From positions 62,001 through 126,000 of the forward strand of contig DAOUJQ010000016.1 of the NCBI GenBank assembly GCA_034422455.1: 64,000 bases of DNA, in the 5' to 3' direction. A program made the position numbers and the translations under genes. This stretch comes from UBA1127 sp034422455. GTDB taxonomy: Bacteria > Chloroflexota > Dehalococcoidia > Lucifugimonadales > UBA1127. This document shows, piece after piece, positions 8,338-16,873 of the stretch; the first letter of the stretch is position 1, and each line of letters starts with the position of its first letter. The notes beneath the pieces were generated by a model. The model was given only the letters and a program-made list of their open reading frames with translations, ran no database searches and was not told where the DNA came from.

Positions 8338-8366
8338 TTGACCTCATCCTGACCCTTCTCTAGAAT
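8338..8366 (+). promoter_or_regulatory. Sigma-70-type promoter for the SWIM-domain gene
   Basis: TTGACC (8338-8343), 17 nt, TAGAAT (8361-8366): five of six matches at each hexamer. The predicted start near 8373 leaves a leader of about 27 nt carrying GGAGGG just before the ATG. Confidence 0.6.
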
Positions 8367-8399
8367 AGCCCACTGAGCAATCTGCAATTGGGAGGGACC

Positions 8400-8645
8400 A
8401 TGAACTCTGGACTGATTGGCAAGATAGAGAAAGCCAAGCGGTACGCCCAGGACCCCGGGCGTGTCTCACTCCTGAAGTTCACGGTCCTCTTTCGAGGCGA
8501 CCATTCCGACCACACCCTCACGTATGACAGCGGCACCTGGAACTGCGAGTGCTCTTTCTTCGCGACGCACCGGACGTGCAGCCACACGATGGCCGTCGAC
8601 GCGCAGCTTGGGGGGATGATCCCGGCCGAGTTTACGGCGCTGTAG
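8400..8645 (+). CDS. Small SWIM zinc-finger protein (81 aa)
   Basis: An 81-residue protein with a C-x-C-x8-C-x-H metal site (C49, C51, C60, H62; WNCECSFFATHRTCSHTMAV), the SWIM zinc-finger pattern, after about 45 residues of basic and beta-prone sequence. SWIM domains bind DNA or protein partners in ATPases, transposases and RecA-regulating proteins. Here the finger is nearly the whole protein. Start is the ATG at 8400 behind GGAGGG. It is divergent from the DUF3800 gene with its own good promoter. Function unknown. Confidence 0.7.
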   Translation: MNSGLIGKIEKAKRYAQDPGRVSLLKFTVLFRGDHSDHTLTYDSGTWNCECSFFATHRTCSHTMAVDAQLGGMIPAEFTAL

Positions 8646-8675
8646 GGGGGCGGAGGCCCTGTCACGCCCCCGTTC

Positions 8676-8762
8676 GTCCTTCGATTTCCCTCAGGACGAA
8701 CGGAGGAGTTGCGTCCCTTTTCCCTCACCTCTCTGGATACCGGCATCCGCCGGTATGAGGGA
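8676..8762 (+). repeat. Repeat cluster: A and B
   Basis: Family A (TCCTTCGATTTCCCTCAGGA, then CGAACGGAGG) followed by family B (CTGGATACCGGCATCCGCCGGTATGAGG, given here in parts: ATACCGGC-ATCC-GCCGGTAT). It lies between the convergent SWIM gene and fabF. Confidence 0.85.
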
Positions 8763-8769
8763 GGTATTG

Positions 8770-10017
8770 CTACTCCTCAAAGCGGCGGAAGACGAGGCAG
8801 GCGTTCTGGCCGCCGAAGCCGAAGCTGTTGGAGAGCACCGTCCGCACGTCCGCTTCCCGCGCCGTGTTCGGCACATAGTCCAGATCGCAGGCCGGGTCCG
8901 GCTCCTCGTAGTTGATCGTCGGGTGGATGATGCCGGACTCGATTGACTTCACCGCCGCCACGGCTTCAACCGCGCCCGCCGCACCCAGCGCGTGCCCGAT
9001 CATGGACTTAGTCGAGCTGATGGGCACGTTGTACGCCGCGTCGCCGAACACCTGCTTGATGGCCAGCGTCTCTACAGCGTCGTTCAGGGGCGTGGACGTG
9101 CCGTGGGCGTTGATGTAGTCGATCTCCTCGGGCGACACGCCTGCGTCGGCCAGCGCCCAGCGCATCGCCCGGGCTGCGCCGTCGCCGTTGTCGTCCGGGT
9201 GCACCGGGTGGAAGGCGTCGGAGGACACGCCGTAGCCGGAGACTTCAGCGATGATGTTCGCGCCGCGGCCCAGGGCGTGCTCCAGGTCCTCCAGCACGAG
9301 GGTAGCCGCGCCCTCGCCAGGCACAAAGCCGTCACGGTTGGCCTCAAAGGGGCGGCTGGCCCTGGCCGGGTCCTCGTTGTTGGACGAGAGGGCCTTGATG
9401 ACGCTGAACCCGCCCAGCGCGAGCTCACAGATGCCGGCCTCCGTGCCGCCGCTGAGGACGATCCTGGCCGCGCCCCTGCGGATGACCTCGGCGGCCTCAC
9501 CGATGGCCTGGGTCCCGGCGGCGCACGCCGTGATGACGGTGTTCGTGTAGCCCTTGAGGCCGAGGACGCGGCTGACCTGAGCCGCCGCCATGTTGGGCAG
9601 GATCATGGGGATGAAAAAGGGCGACTCCTTCATTCCGCCGCGCTCAAACAGCACCTTGGCCTGCTCCTGGGTGACGGGCATGCCGCCGTTGCCGTTGCCG
9701 AGCAGGACGCCGGCCTCGTCGGGGTCAAAGTTCGACTCGTTGAGGCCGGAATGCGCCATCGCGCGCACGGCGGAGGCGACGGCCATCTGCGAGAAGCGCG
9801 CCATGCGCCGCGCCTCTTTCGAGTCGATGTAGACCGCCGGGTCGAAGCCGGGGACCTCGCCAGCGATGCGGCAGGGGAACCCGGTGGGGTCGGCCAACGT
9901 CATCGGCCCGATGCCCGACCGTCCGTGCACCAGGGCGTCCCAGTACTCCTCCACCGTCTCGCCCAGGGGACTGATGATCCCCATACCAGTTATGACAACT
10001 CGCTTTCGCTCTGACAC
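8770..10017 (-). CDS. fabF: 3-oxoacyl-ACP synthase II
   Basis: A 415-residue condensing enzyme of type II fatty-acid synthesis that elongates acyl-ACP with malonyl-ACP. It has the thiolase-fold Cys-His-His triad: nucleophile C165 in VITACAAGTQ, His in INAHGTSTPLND and His in KSMIGHALGAAGAVEA. The FGFGGQN C-terminal loop is present. The start is a GTG with GAGG 6 nt upstream, inside the end of folC. Only 3 nt separate it from folC, so the two form one transcript. Length is normal. Confidence 0.95.
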   Translation of the reverse strand: MSERKRVVITGMGIISPLGETVEEYWDALVHGRSGIGPMTLADPTGFPCRIAGEVPGFDPAVYIDSKEARRMARFSQMAVASAVRAMAHSGLNESNFDPDEAGVLLGNGNGGMPVTQEQAKVLFERGGMKESPFFIPMILPNMAAAQVSRVLGLKGYTNTVITACAAGTQAIGEAAEVIRRGAARIVLSGGTEAGICELALGGFSVIKALSSNNEDPARASRPFEANRDGFVPGEGAATLVLEDLEHALGRGANIIAEVSGYGVSSDAFHPVHPDDNGDGAARAMRWALADAGVSPEEIDYINAHGTSTPLNDAVETLAIKQVFGDAAYNVPISSTKSMIGHALGAAGAVEAVAAVKSIESGIIHPTINYEEPDPACDLDYVPNTAREADVRTVLSNSFGFGGQNACLVFRRFEE

Positions 10018-10020
10018 CGT

Positions 10021-11388
10021 TTACCTCACCCGTGATGAAAATCGAACGTCCTGGAACTCAGGATACTCCTCGGGCGGGATGTCGAAGAGGACCTCCCGCA
10101 CCTCCACCGCCGTGAACAGCGACCCCGTCGCCAGCACGAGGCCGTCAGGCCCGGCGAGCTCCTTGGCCGCCGCGAAGCCCTCCGCGACGCTTCCACCCCA
10201 TTGTACGGGCATCCCGGCGTCGCGGAACTCCTGCATGAGCTGATCCATGGCCACCGCGCGGGGGTGCCGCGACTCCGTCACGACGACGGCCTCCGGCTCC
10301 AGCGCGGCGAGGGCTTGCACGATACCCCGCAGGTCGTGGCCCATCGACGCGCCGAACAGGAGCACGCGGCGCCGCGGGAGCAGGTAGCGCTCGACCGCCT
10401 CGACCAGCTTCTCGGCCGAGTAGGGGTTGTGGGCGCCGTCAGCAACGACGAGGGGGTCGTGGGCGAGCACCTCGAGTCTCGCGGGCCAGTGCACTTCGGC
10501 GAGGCCCCGCAGCGTGGACTCGCGCGTCACGTTCGCGCCGCGGGCGGCCAGCGCCTCCGCGACTGCGATGGCGCAGACGGCGTTCTCGACCTGGTGCTCG
10601 CCCAGGAGCGGGAGCCAGCCGTCGAACGCGCCGCTGGGGCCGCTGACATGGAAGGACTGACCGCGCAGGTCGAAGCCGGTGGCAGTCCACGCGTAGCGCT
10701 CGGCGGTCTGCACGAGTTCCGCGCCTGTTCGCTTGCACGCCTCCTGAATCTCCGCGATCACGCCCGGCGGCTGCGGGGCCGTCACGACGGTTGCGCCGGG
10801 CTTGATGATGCCCGCCTTATCGCGCGCTATGGCCTCGACGGTGTCGCCAAGGATCTGCGTGTGGTCAAGGCTGATGGAGGTGATGACGCAGACCTGCGGG
10901 GGCTCGACGGTGTTGGTCGCGTCGAGGGTGCCGCCCATGCCGACTTCGAGCACCTGCCAGTCGAGCCGTTGCGCGGCGAACCACTGAAACGCCATCGCCG
11001 TCAGCGTCTCGAAGGTGGTGACGCCCTCGGCGCTCATCTCCGTCACGGCGGGCCAGACGGCCTCGACGGCCTCAGCGAACGCCTCCTCCGAGAGGGGCTC
11101 GCAGTTGACCTGTATGCGCTCCCGCATCGTATGCAGGTGCGGCGACGTGTACAGCCCGACGGTGTAGCCGCTGGCGCGGAGGATGGAGGAGACCATGGCG
11201 GAGGTGCTGCCCTTGCCCTTGGTGCCGGTGACGTGGACTGACGGGACGGCGGCATGCGGGTCGCCGAGCAGGCGCAACAGCGAGTACATGCGGCGCAGGT
11301 CGTAGCGGGGCCTGCCGCCGGGGGGCGCGACCATGCGCTCGGCGTCGGCGAGGCTCAGGACGTGGCGCAATGCGCTTGTGAAGTCCAA
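10021..11388 (-). CDS. folC: Folylpolyglutamate synthase / dihydrofolate synthase
   Basis: A 455-residue Mur-ligase-like enzyme that attaches glutamate to folates. It shows the ATP loop VTGTKGKGSTSAMVSSIL, TSPHLHTMRERIQVN, the GMGGTLDATN motif, the central SISLDHTQILGDTVEAIARDKAGIIK block and DGAHNPYSAEKL. The start was set at a TTG at 11388 because AGAGGAG lies 5 nt upstream; further upstream in-frame ATGs (11418, 11430) lack a site and would add an unconserved Ala/Gly-rich head. It is cotranscribed with fabF immediately downstream. Confidence 0.93.
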   Translation of the reverse strand: MDFTSALRHVLSLADAERMVAPPGGRPRYDLRRMYSLLRLLGDPHAAVPSVHVTGTKGKGSTSAMVSSILRASGYTVGLYTSPHLHTMRERIQVNCEPLSEEAFAEAVEAVWPAVTEMSAEGVTTFETLTAMAFQWFAAQRLDWQVLEVGMGGTLDATNTVEPPQVCVITSISLDHTQILGDTVEAIARDKAGIIKPGATVVTAPQPPGVIAEIQEACKRTGAELVQTAERYAWTATGFDLRGQSFHVSGPSGAFDGWLPLLGEHQVENAVCAIAVAEALAARGANVTRESTLRGLAEVHWPARLEVLAHDPLVVADGAHNPYSAEKLVEAVERYLLPRRRVLLFGASMGHDLRGIVQALAALEPEAVVVTESRHPRAVAMDQLMQEFRDAGMPVQWGGSVAEGFAAAKELAGPDGLVLATGSLFTAVEVREVLFDIPPEEYPEFQDVRFSSRVR

Positions 11389-11546
11389 CGCTGCTCCTCT
11401 GCCGGGGGCTGCCGGCATAGCGCCACGCATGCAAACCGTGCTGCTGGGGACGGCTGACGCGAGGTCTCGTGCAGTGCGGCCCAAGGTGTTCTGTAGCTAT
11501 TTCAAGGTAGCAGAGGGGCGAAGCAGCGTCAACGCAGATGACGGTG

Positions 11547-11585
11547 TCCCTTCCCCCACCGACGGGGGAAGGTTAGGATGGGGGC
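11547..11585 (-). repeat. Family F repeat in inverted orientation
   Basis: Reads CCCTTCCCCCACCGACGGGG, then GAAGGTTAGGATGGGG: the reverse complement of the CATCCTAACCTT...AAGGGGGAAGG element seen forward at about 15346-15475 and 40186-40215. It is one of two exceptions to the uniform repeat orientation. Confidence 0.7.
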
Positions 11586-11617
11586 GTCCCCAAGCCTAGC
11601 CCCTCGGAGGCACCCTT

Positions 11618-13039
11618 GTGAGCAACCTGGACATCACTTTTGCGACCGCGCGGCAACTCCGGCAGTGGATCGCCGACAAGCAGGTCTCTCCCGTCGAGGT
11701 CGTTGGTCACTTCCTGGAGCGCATCGAGGCGCTGAACCCGCAGCTCAACGCCTTCCTGACAGTGTGCGCCGACGAGGCCATCGCTGACGCCAAGCGCGCG
11801 GAGGAGGAGACGCTGCGCGGCGAGGAACGGGGCCCGCTCCACGGCATCCCTGTGCCCATCAAGGACTTGAGCCGCACGGCGGGGGTGCGCACGACGCGAG
11901 GGTCGCTCATCTACAAGGACGACGTGCCGGACGCGGACGACATCGTGGTCGCCCGCATAAAGGCCGCGGGCGGCATCGTCATCGGCAAGACGAACACGCC
12001 GGAGTTCGGGCACCGGGGCACGACGGAGAACCTGTTGGGCGAGCCAGGGCGCAACCCGTGGGACACGTCGCGCACGCCGGGCGGGTCGAGCGGCGGCTCG
12101 GCAGCGGCGGTGGCAGCGGGGCTGTCGCCAATTGCGCAGGGGAGCGACGGTGGAGGCTCCATCCGGGTGCCGGCCAACTTCTGCGGCGTGTACGGCCTGA
12201 AGCCGTCGCGGGGGCGCGTGCCCAGCAGCTACGGCGGCTACGGCGGATGGAACGTCTTCGGCGTCACGGGGCCGCTGTCGCGCGACGTGGCCGACGCGGC
12301 GATGCTGCTCAACGTGATGGCGGGGCCCAACCCGGACAACCCCATGTCCATACTCGAAGAGCCACCGGACTTCCTCGACGGGCTGGGCGACGGCGTGAAG
12401 GGGCTTCGGGTGGTCTACGCGCCGAGCATCGGGCGGATGCCGGTCGACCCGGAGGTGCGGGAGGTCGTGCGCGACGCCGCGCGGCTGCTCGCGGACCTGG
12501 GCGCGGAGGTCGACGAGATCGACCCGGACGTGGACGGGCTGACGCTGCGGGAGAGCTTCCGCACTATCTTCGTCAGCGACATGTCGGCCAATATGGGCCA
12601 CCTGCTGGACACGGACGCGGAGCTGCTGATGGACACCATGCGCGAGTACCTGGAACTGGCGGCGGCGTGGACCGTGGCGGACCTTTCCCGCGCCCTGCGG
12701 GAGATGGAGCGGTTCAACGGCGTGATGCGCGGCGTCTTCCGCGAGCACGACCTGCTCATCAGTCCGGTGAACGCGGTGCCCGCCTTCCCCATCGAAGGCT
12801 GGCCGGACACCATCGACGGGCAGCGTGTCGAGGCGCGATGGGGGTTCACGCCCTTCTGCTACCTGTTCAACATGACCGGCCAACCGGCGGCCAGCGTGCC
12901 GTACGGTTTCTCCAGCGGCGGGCTGCCCATCGGGGTGCAGCTTGTCGCGCGTCACGCGGACGAGGCGACGCTGCTGAGGGCGTCGGCGGCGCTGGAGGCG
13001 GCGCACCCGTGGGTGGGGCGGCGGCCGGGGGTGAGCTAG
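11618..13039 (+). CDS. Amidase signature family hydrolase
   Basis: A 473-residue amidase-signature enzyme with the full Ser-cisSer-Lys triad: K82 in GIPVPIKDL, the GGSSGGS serines at 157-158, and nucleophile S181 in GSDGGGSIRVPA. Close relatives hydrolyse amides or act as GatA in Glu-tRNA(Gln) amidation. No gatB or gatC is adjacent, and the sequence around YGGYGGWNVFGVTGPLSRDVADAA is that of stand-alone amidases, so a metabolic amidase is more likely. Start is a GTG behind GGAGG. A family-A repeat follows the stop. Confidence 0.88.
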   Translation: MSNLDITFATARQLRQWIADKQVSPVEVVGHFLERIEALNPQLNAFLTVCADEAIADAKRAEEETLRGEERGPLHGIPVPIKDLSRTAGVRTTRGSLIYKDDVPDADDIVVARIKAAGGIVIGKTNTPEFGHRGTTENLLGEPGRNPWDTSRTPGGSSGGSAAAVAAGLSPIAQGSDGGGSIRVPANFCGVYGLKPSRGRVPSSYGGYGGWNVFGVTGPLSRDVADAAMLLNVMAGPNPDNPMSILEEPPDFLDGLGDGVKGLRVVYAPSIGRMPVDPEVREVVRDAARLLADLGAEVDEIDPDVDGLTLRESFRTIFVSDMSANMGHLLDTDAELLMDTMREYLELAAAWTVADLSRALREMERFNGVMRGVFREHDLLISPVNAVPAFPIEGWPDTIDGQRVEARWGFTPFCYLFNMTGQPAASVPYGFSSGGLPIGVQLVARHADEATLLRASAALEAAHPWVGRRPGVS

Positions 13040-13059
13040 GGCGTCCTCGTTCGGCATAC

Positions 13060-13090
13060 GCCCTTCGACGGGCTCAGGGCGAACGGAGGG
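13060..13090 (+). repeat. Family A repeat
   Basis: CCCTTCGACGGGCTCAGGGC, then GAACGGAGG, between the convergent amidase and Shedu-like genes. Confidence 0.88.
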
Positions 13091-13169
13091 TGCATGGAGG
13101 ATTCGCAATCCAGTGGGGACTAATGGCAAACAAGTCAATGTCGTAGGGGATTCCCAAGCCTAGAACTAT

Positions 13170-13976
13170 TCAATCTTCCCCACGGATTTCGTTCTCTAGT
13201 CTCCCGCTGTAATTCTCGACTGCAACATCTACAAGCCAATCATAGCTATGTATGATGATTTTCTCCCTGTCAATCATTTGGCGCCTGAACTCGTTGAATC
13301 TCTCACTGTTCTCTTGGCGACGGCCGATTAGGACAAGACCCGGGAGTGTAGAGTCGATCCCGACAAGGCCAAGTCCGCCATCCGCTTTACGTCGTCTAGC
13401 GTAGTCAAGGTTGTTCCGTATCCACGTTCGCCAGTCTCGAATCTGACCAATTGCGTGATTCAGTTCTTGTGTTGCTAGTCCGTCTTTCCGTTCCACTGGA
13501 GCTGTTGGCGATTCTATCTCGACTGCATGCCATTCAATTCCAATGGAACTCATATCAGCTATAAGAAAATCTGGGACATATTCTGAGCCTAGTTTTGGCT
13601 TGGAAAGCTGATACCGCCCGTGGCCGCCAGTTAGGGTCTGGACAAGAAAGCTAGGATTCCTTTCCAGAAACTTGTGGACTTCCTGTTCCTTAGGTTCACT
13701 GTTCAACAAGCTGAGAAGAGCCTCAGCTGCTGTGGGTCCCAGTCGATCCCAGCGTACGGAGGCGTCATCTAGTTCGGTGTATGCTCTATCCTTCTGATAG
13801 GTTACGCGAGCAAAGTTTACCTGACCTTCAACGACCTCTCTAAACGTGGAATGAGGTTCTCCTGAGAGTTCGGCGTATGTTAGGAACCCACCCTTCGAAC
13901 GCTCCCAAGTTTCTCTCGTTTCACGCTCGAGTCGCTCCTGTTCGTCCTCGGGTTGGGCCTGTTTTTCACTGGACAT
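13170..13976 (-). CDS. Shedu-like DUF4263 nuclease-family protein
   Basis: A 268-residue protein whose C-terminal half matches the Shedu (SduA, DUF4263) PD-(D/E)xK-like core: FLERNPSFLV, then SEYVPDFLIAD with the metal-binding Asp, WHAVEIESPTAP in place of the usual ELK strand, HAIGQIRDWRTWI, a G-x-V-L-I-G-R-R strand and a closing IIIHSYDWLVD. Shedu is a single-gene anti-phage system. The N-terminal ~90 residues are charged and not recognised. Start is the ATG at 13976 with GAAGG 10 nt upstream. Its GC is visibly lower than both neighbours, consistent with recent acquisition. Confidence 0.72.
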   Translation of the reverse strand: MSSEKQAQPEDEQERLERETRETWERSKGGFLTYAELSGEPHSTFREVVEGQVNFARVTYQKDRAYTELDDASVRWDRLGPTAAEALLSLLNSEPKEQEVHKFLERNPSFLVQTLTGGHGRYQLSKPKLGSEYVPDFLIADMSSIGIEWHAVEIESPTAPVERKDGLATQELNHAIGQIRDWRTWIRNNLDYARRRKADGGLGLVGIDSTLPGLVLIGRRQENSERFNEFRRQMIDREKIIIHSYDWLVDVAVENYSGRLENEIRGED

Positions 13977-14061
13977 AGAAACGCACCCTTCAAGGTCTAG
14001 GAATCTCCATGTGCCCGTCCCAACGGGCACAAGCGGCGTTCGTGTTCGCGTGCTGTTGCGG

Positions 14062-14268
14062 CTAGTCGTCGCCGCGGCCGGCGGAGGCGCGCTCCAAGAG
14101 CCGGTCGACGGACTGGCCGAGCAGGAGGCGGCCCAGGCGCTTGTGGCCCAGCGCGTAGTAGTGGCGGTTCCACCACCGCTTCACGTCGTTGGCGCTCTCA
14201 AGCTCCTCCAGCTCGTCCGCGGCGGCCTGAATCCTGGTTTCCAGTTCTTCAACGCTTCTCGTAGTCAT
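14062..14268 (-). CDS. Small helical hypothetical protein (68 aa)
   Basis: A charged, mostly helical protein (ELETRIQAAADELEELESAN, followed by VKRWWNRHYYALGHKRLGRL). The ATG is preceded by GGGAGAG at good spacing. It lies 30 nt downstream of mdh on the same strand and is probably its last cotranscribed gene. No signal peptide, membrane segment or known domain is visible. The N-terminal heptad pattern suggests a short coiled coil. Confidence 0.6.
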   Translation of the reverse strand: MTTRSVEELETRIQAAADELEELESANDVKRWWNRHYYALGHKRLGRLLLGQSVDRLLERASAGRGDD

Positions 14269-14298
14269 GGGTCTCTCTCCCGGTAACGGTCCTTTCTT

Positions 14299-15237
14299 CT
14301 AGTTTTGCCTGTTTGCCATCACGTCGACCAGCTCGCGGACGGCGTCGGCGGAGCGCTGGAGCGCGGCCGACTCGTCGTCCGTGAGGTTGAGCGTGATGAC
14401 CTCCTCGACACCGTCGGCGCCGAGCTTGACCGGCACGCCCACGCACAACCCCTCGATGCCGTACTCGCCCTGGAGCTTCACGCAGCAGGGGACGATCTGC
14501 TTGCGGTCGAAGAGGACGGCCTCGACCATCTGGGCGACCGCAGCGGCGGGGGCGTAGAAGGCGCTGCCGGTCTTGAGCAGCGAGACGATCTCGCCGCCGC
14601 CGTCGCGGGTGCGCTGCACGATCTCTTCCAGGCGGTCCCTGGGGATGAGCTCGGACACGGGGATGCCGCCGATGTTGGTCGGGCCGACGAGGGGCACCAT
14701 CGTATCGCCGTGGCCGCCGAGGACGTAGGCGTGCACGTCCTGGACAGAGACGTTCAGCTCCGCCGCGAGGAAGCTGCGGAAGCGGGCCGTGTCCAGGATG
14801 CCTGCCATGCCGAACAGGCGCTCGCGGGGCATGCCGGTGACGTCGAGCGCGTGCTGGGTCATCGCGTCCAGCGGGTTGGTCACGGTGATGACGATGCCGC
14901 CGGGTGAGTTGTCGACGACCTGCTGCACGACGCTGCCGACGATGTCCATGTTGGTGTAGAGGAGGTCATCGCGGCTCATGCCGGGCTTGCGGGCGATGCC
15001 GGACGTGATGACCGTCAGGTCCGAGCCCGCCGTGTCCGCGTAGTCGTTGGTGCCGACGATGGAGGCGTCCGAGCCGATGACGGGGCCCGACTCCAGCATG
15101 TCCAGCGCCTTGCCCTGCGGCAGGCCCTCAACGATGTCCACGAGCACGACGTCGGCGTACCCGCGGTCGAATATGCGCTGCGCTGTGGTGGCGCCCACGT
15201 TGCCCGCGCCGACGACTGTTACCTTCTTACGTGCCAT
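14299..15237 (-). CDS. mdh: Malate dehydrogenase (LDH-like type)
   Basis: A 312-residue NAD-dependent dehydrogenase of the TCA cycle. It has the Rossmann motif VTVVGAGNVGATTAQ, the substrate loop IARKPGMSRDDLL with the arginines that select malate over lactate, TNPLDAMTQ, and the catalytic His in YVLGGHGDTMVPL. Its length and pattern match the LDH-like malate dehydrogenases of Chloroflexota and related phyla. It follows the isocitrate dehydrogenase gene on the same strand, separated by a repeat-filled gap of 250 nt. Confidence 0.93.
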   Translation of the reverse strand: MARKKVTVVGAGNVGATTAQRIFDRGYADVVLVDIVEGLPQGKALDMLESGPVIGSDASIVGTNDYADTAGSDLTVITSGIARKPGMSRDDLLYTNMDIVGSVVQQVVDNSPGGIVITVTNPLDAMTQHALDVTGMPRERLFGMAGILDTARFRSFLAAELNVSVQDVHAYVLGGHGDTMVPLVGPTNIGGIPVSELIPRDRLEEIVQRTRDGGGEIVSLLKTGSAFYAPAAAVAQMVEAVLFDRKQIVPCCVKLQGEYGIEGLCVGVPVKLGADGVEEVITLNLTDDESAALQRSADAVRELVDVMANRQN

Positions 15238-15285
15238 ATGTGCCTGTTTCCTTCCGTGTGTTTTGTGTGGCCCGTTCGCCTCAAG

Positions 15286-15475
15286 CCCCCTGGATTCCCG
15301 CTTTCGCGGGACCCTTCGACAAGCTCAGGGCAATCGGCCCCCATCCTAGCCTTTCCCCGTAAAGGGGGAAGAACTCCCCGCGCCACCCGGCCCCTCTGGG
15401 TTCCTGCCTTCGCAGGACCCTTCGACAAGCTCAGGGCAATCGGCCCCATCCTAACCTTTCCCATCAAGGGGGAAG
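15286..15475 (+). repeat. Repeat cluster: D-A-F twice
   Basis: Two consecutive blocks, each a family-D hairpin (GGATTCCCGCTTTCGCGGGA at 15292; GGTTCCTGCCTTCGCAGGA at 15399), a family-A copy (CCCTTCGACAAGCTCAGGGC, then AATCGG) and a family-F element (CCATCCTAACC...GGGGGAAGG). This looks like a duplicated composite unit between icd and mdh. Confidence 0.85.
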
Positions 15476-15489
15476 GGGTGTCAGGTCGG

Positions 15490-16695
15490 CTAGCCGGCGT
15501 TGACGTATGCCTGCCAGCGCTGGCCGACGTTGGCGTCCTCGACCGTCGACATGATGTAGTCGCCGAACTCCGCGCCGGTGGCGCCGGTGCTGCGGCCGGT
15601 CATGACGACCTCGCGCTCGTACTGGCCGCAGATGTCCAGCGCCTGGTGCAGCCGCTGACCCAGGTCGGGGTAGCCGATGTGCTCCATGAGCATGGCGCCC
15701 GCGCGAAGCATGGAGCTGGGGTCTGCGTACTGGGCGCGGTTCTCCTGCACCATGCGGGGCGCGCTGCCGTGGATGGCCTCGAACATGGCGCTGCGGTTGC
15801 CGATGTTGGCGCTGCCCGCGGTGCCGACGCCGCCCTGGATCTGGCCGGCCTCGTCCGTGAGGATGTCGCCGTACAGGTTGGGCATGACCAGCACCTGGAA
15901 CTCGTTGCGGCGCGCCGGGTCCAGCAGCTTGGCGGTCATGATGTCGATGTACCAAGCGTCCATCTCGATGCCCGGGTAGTTCTTGGCGATGTCCTGCGCA
16001 AGGTTCAGGAAGTTGCCGTCGGTCGTCTTGACGACGTTGGCCTTGGTGACGGCGGTGACGCGCGTCTTGCCGGTGCGCTTGGCGTACTCAAACGCGGCCT
16101 CGATGATGCGCTGGGAGCCGGGGCGCGTGATCACGCGGAAGTCGATGGCGAGGTCGCTGTCGACGTTGATGCCCTGGCTACCGACGGCGTACATGTCCTC
16201 CGTGTTCTCACGGAAGAAGGTCCAGTCGATGCCCTCGGCGGGGATGCGCACGGGGCGCACGTTGGCAAAGAGGTCCAGCTCCTTGCGCATGGCCACGTTG
16301 GCGCTCTCCAGGTTGGGCCAGCCATCGCCCTGCTCGGGGGTGTGGGTCGGGCCCTTCAGCGTGACGTGGTGCTGCTTGATGTCGGCCAGCACGTCGTCCG
16401 GAATGGACTTCAGGTGCGCGGCGCGGTTCTCGATGGTCAGCCCCTCGATGATGCTGAACTCGACCTTGCCGGAGGTCACCTCGTCGCGGAGCAGGTACTC
16501 CAGCACGCGCTGGGCCTCGGCCGCGATGTAGGGGCCGATGCCGTCGCCGCCCATGACGCCAACCTTGATCGTGGGCACGGAGGAGAAGTCGGTGGCCGGT
16601 TCCGCCGACTTCAGCCGCGCCACGCGCTCGAGCTGCTGCTCCAGCACGACGCCAAAGTGCTCCTTTGCTGCCTCAATTGCCTGGGTGTCTACCAT
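15490..16695 (-). CDS. icd: Isocitrate/isopropylmalate dehydrogenase family protein (probable isocitrate dehydrogenase)
   Basis: A 401-residue beta-decarboxylating dehydrogenase. It has GVMGGDGIGPYI, SANVAMRKELDLFANVRPVR, FFRENTEDMYAVGSQG, the catalytic Lys in VTKANVVKTTDGNF and the metal-binding aspartates in MPNLYGDILTDEAGQIQGG. SANVAMRKELDL and the neighbouring mdh favour isocitrate over 3-isopropylmalate as substrate; an NAD-type enzyme is possible. The start was set at the ATG at 16695 because AAGGAGGAGAGG precedes it; an upstream Arg-rich extension to 16746 has no site. Confidence 0.85.
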   Translation of the reverse strand: MVDTQAIEAAKEHFGVVLEQQLERVARLKSAEPATDFSSVPTIKVGVMGGDGIGPYIAAEAQRVLEYLLRDEVTSGKVEFSIIEGLTIENRAAHLKSIPDDVLADIKQHHVTLKGPTHTPEQGDGWPNLESANVAMRKELDLFANVRPVRIPAEGIDWTFFRENTEDMYAVGSQGINVDSDLAIDFRVITRPGSQRIIEAAFEYAKRTGKTRVTAVTKANVVKTTDGNFLNLAQDIAKNYPGIEMDAWYIDIMTAKLLDPARRNEFQVLVMPNLYGDILTDEAGQIQGGVGTAGSANIGNRSAMFEAIHGSAPRMVQENRAQYADPSSMLRAGAMLMEHIGYPDLGQRLHQALDICGQYEREVVMTGRSTGATGAEFGDYIMSTVEDANVGQRWQAYVNAG

Positions 16696-16769
16696 CCCTC
16701 TCCTCCTTGCGGGGCCGCGTTTTCGCGTGCGCCCGCGCTCTTTCACTTACCTTTGCGCTCCTCCGTCCG

Positions 16770-16866
16770 TTCAACCCTTCGACAGACTCAGGGCGAACGG
16801 GCGGGCAACCACAAGGGTTGCCCCTACCGCCGCCCCTCTGGATTCCCGCTTTCGCGGGAATGACGT
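16770..16866 (+). repeat. Repeat cluster: A, C, D
   Basis: Family A (CCCTTCGACAGACTCAGGGC, then GAACGG), family C (GGGCAACC-ACAAG-GGTTGCCCCTACC) and family D (GGATTCCCGCTTTCGCGGGA, then ATGACG) in tandem between the biotin-carrier gene and icd. Confidence 0.88.
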
Positions 16867-16873
16867 GAGGGGT

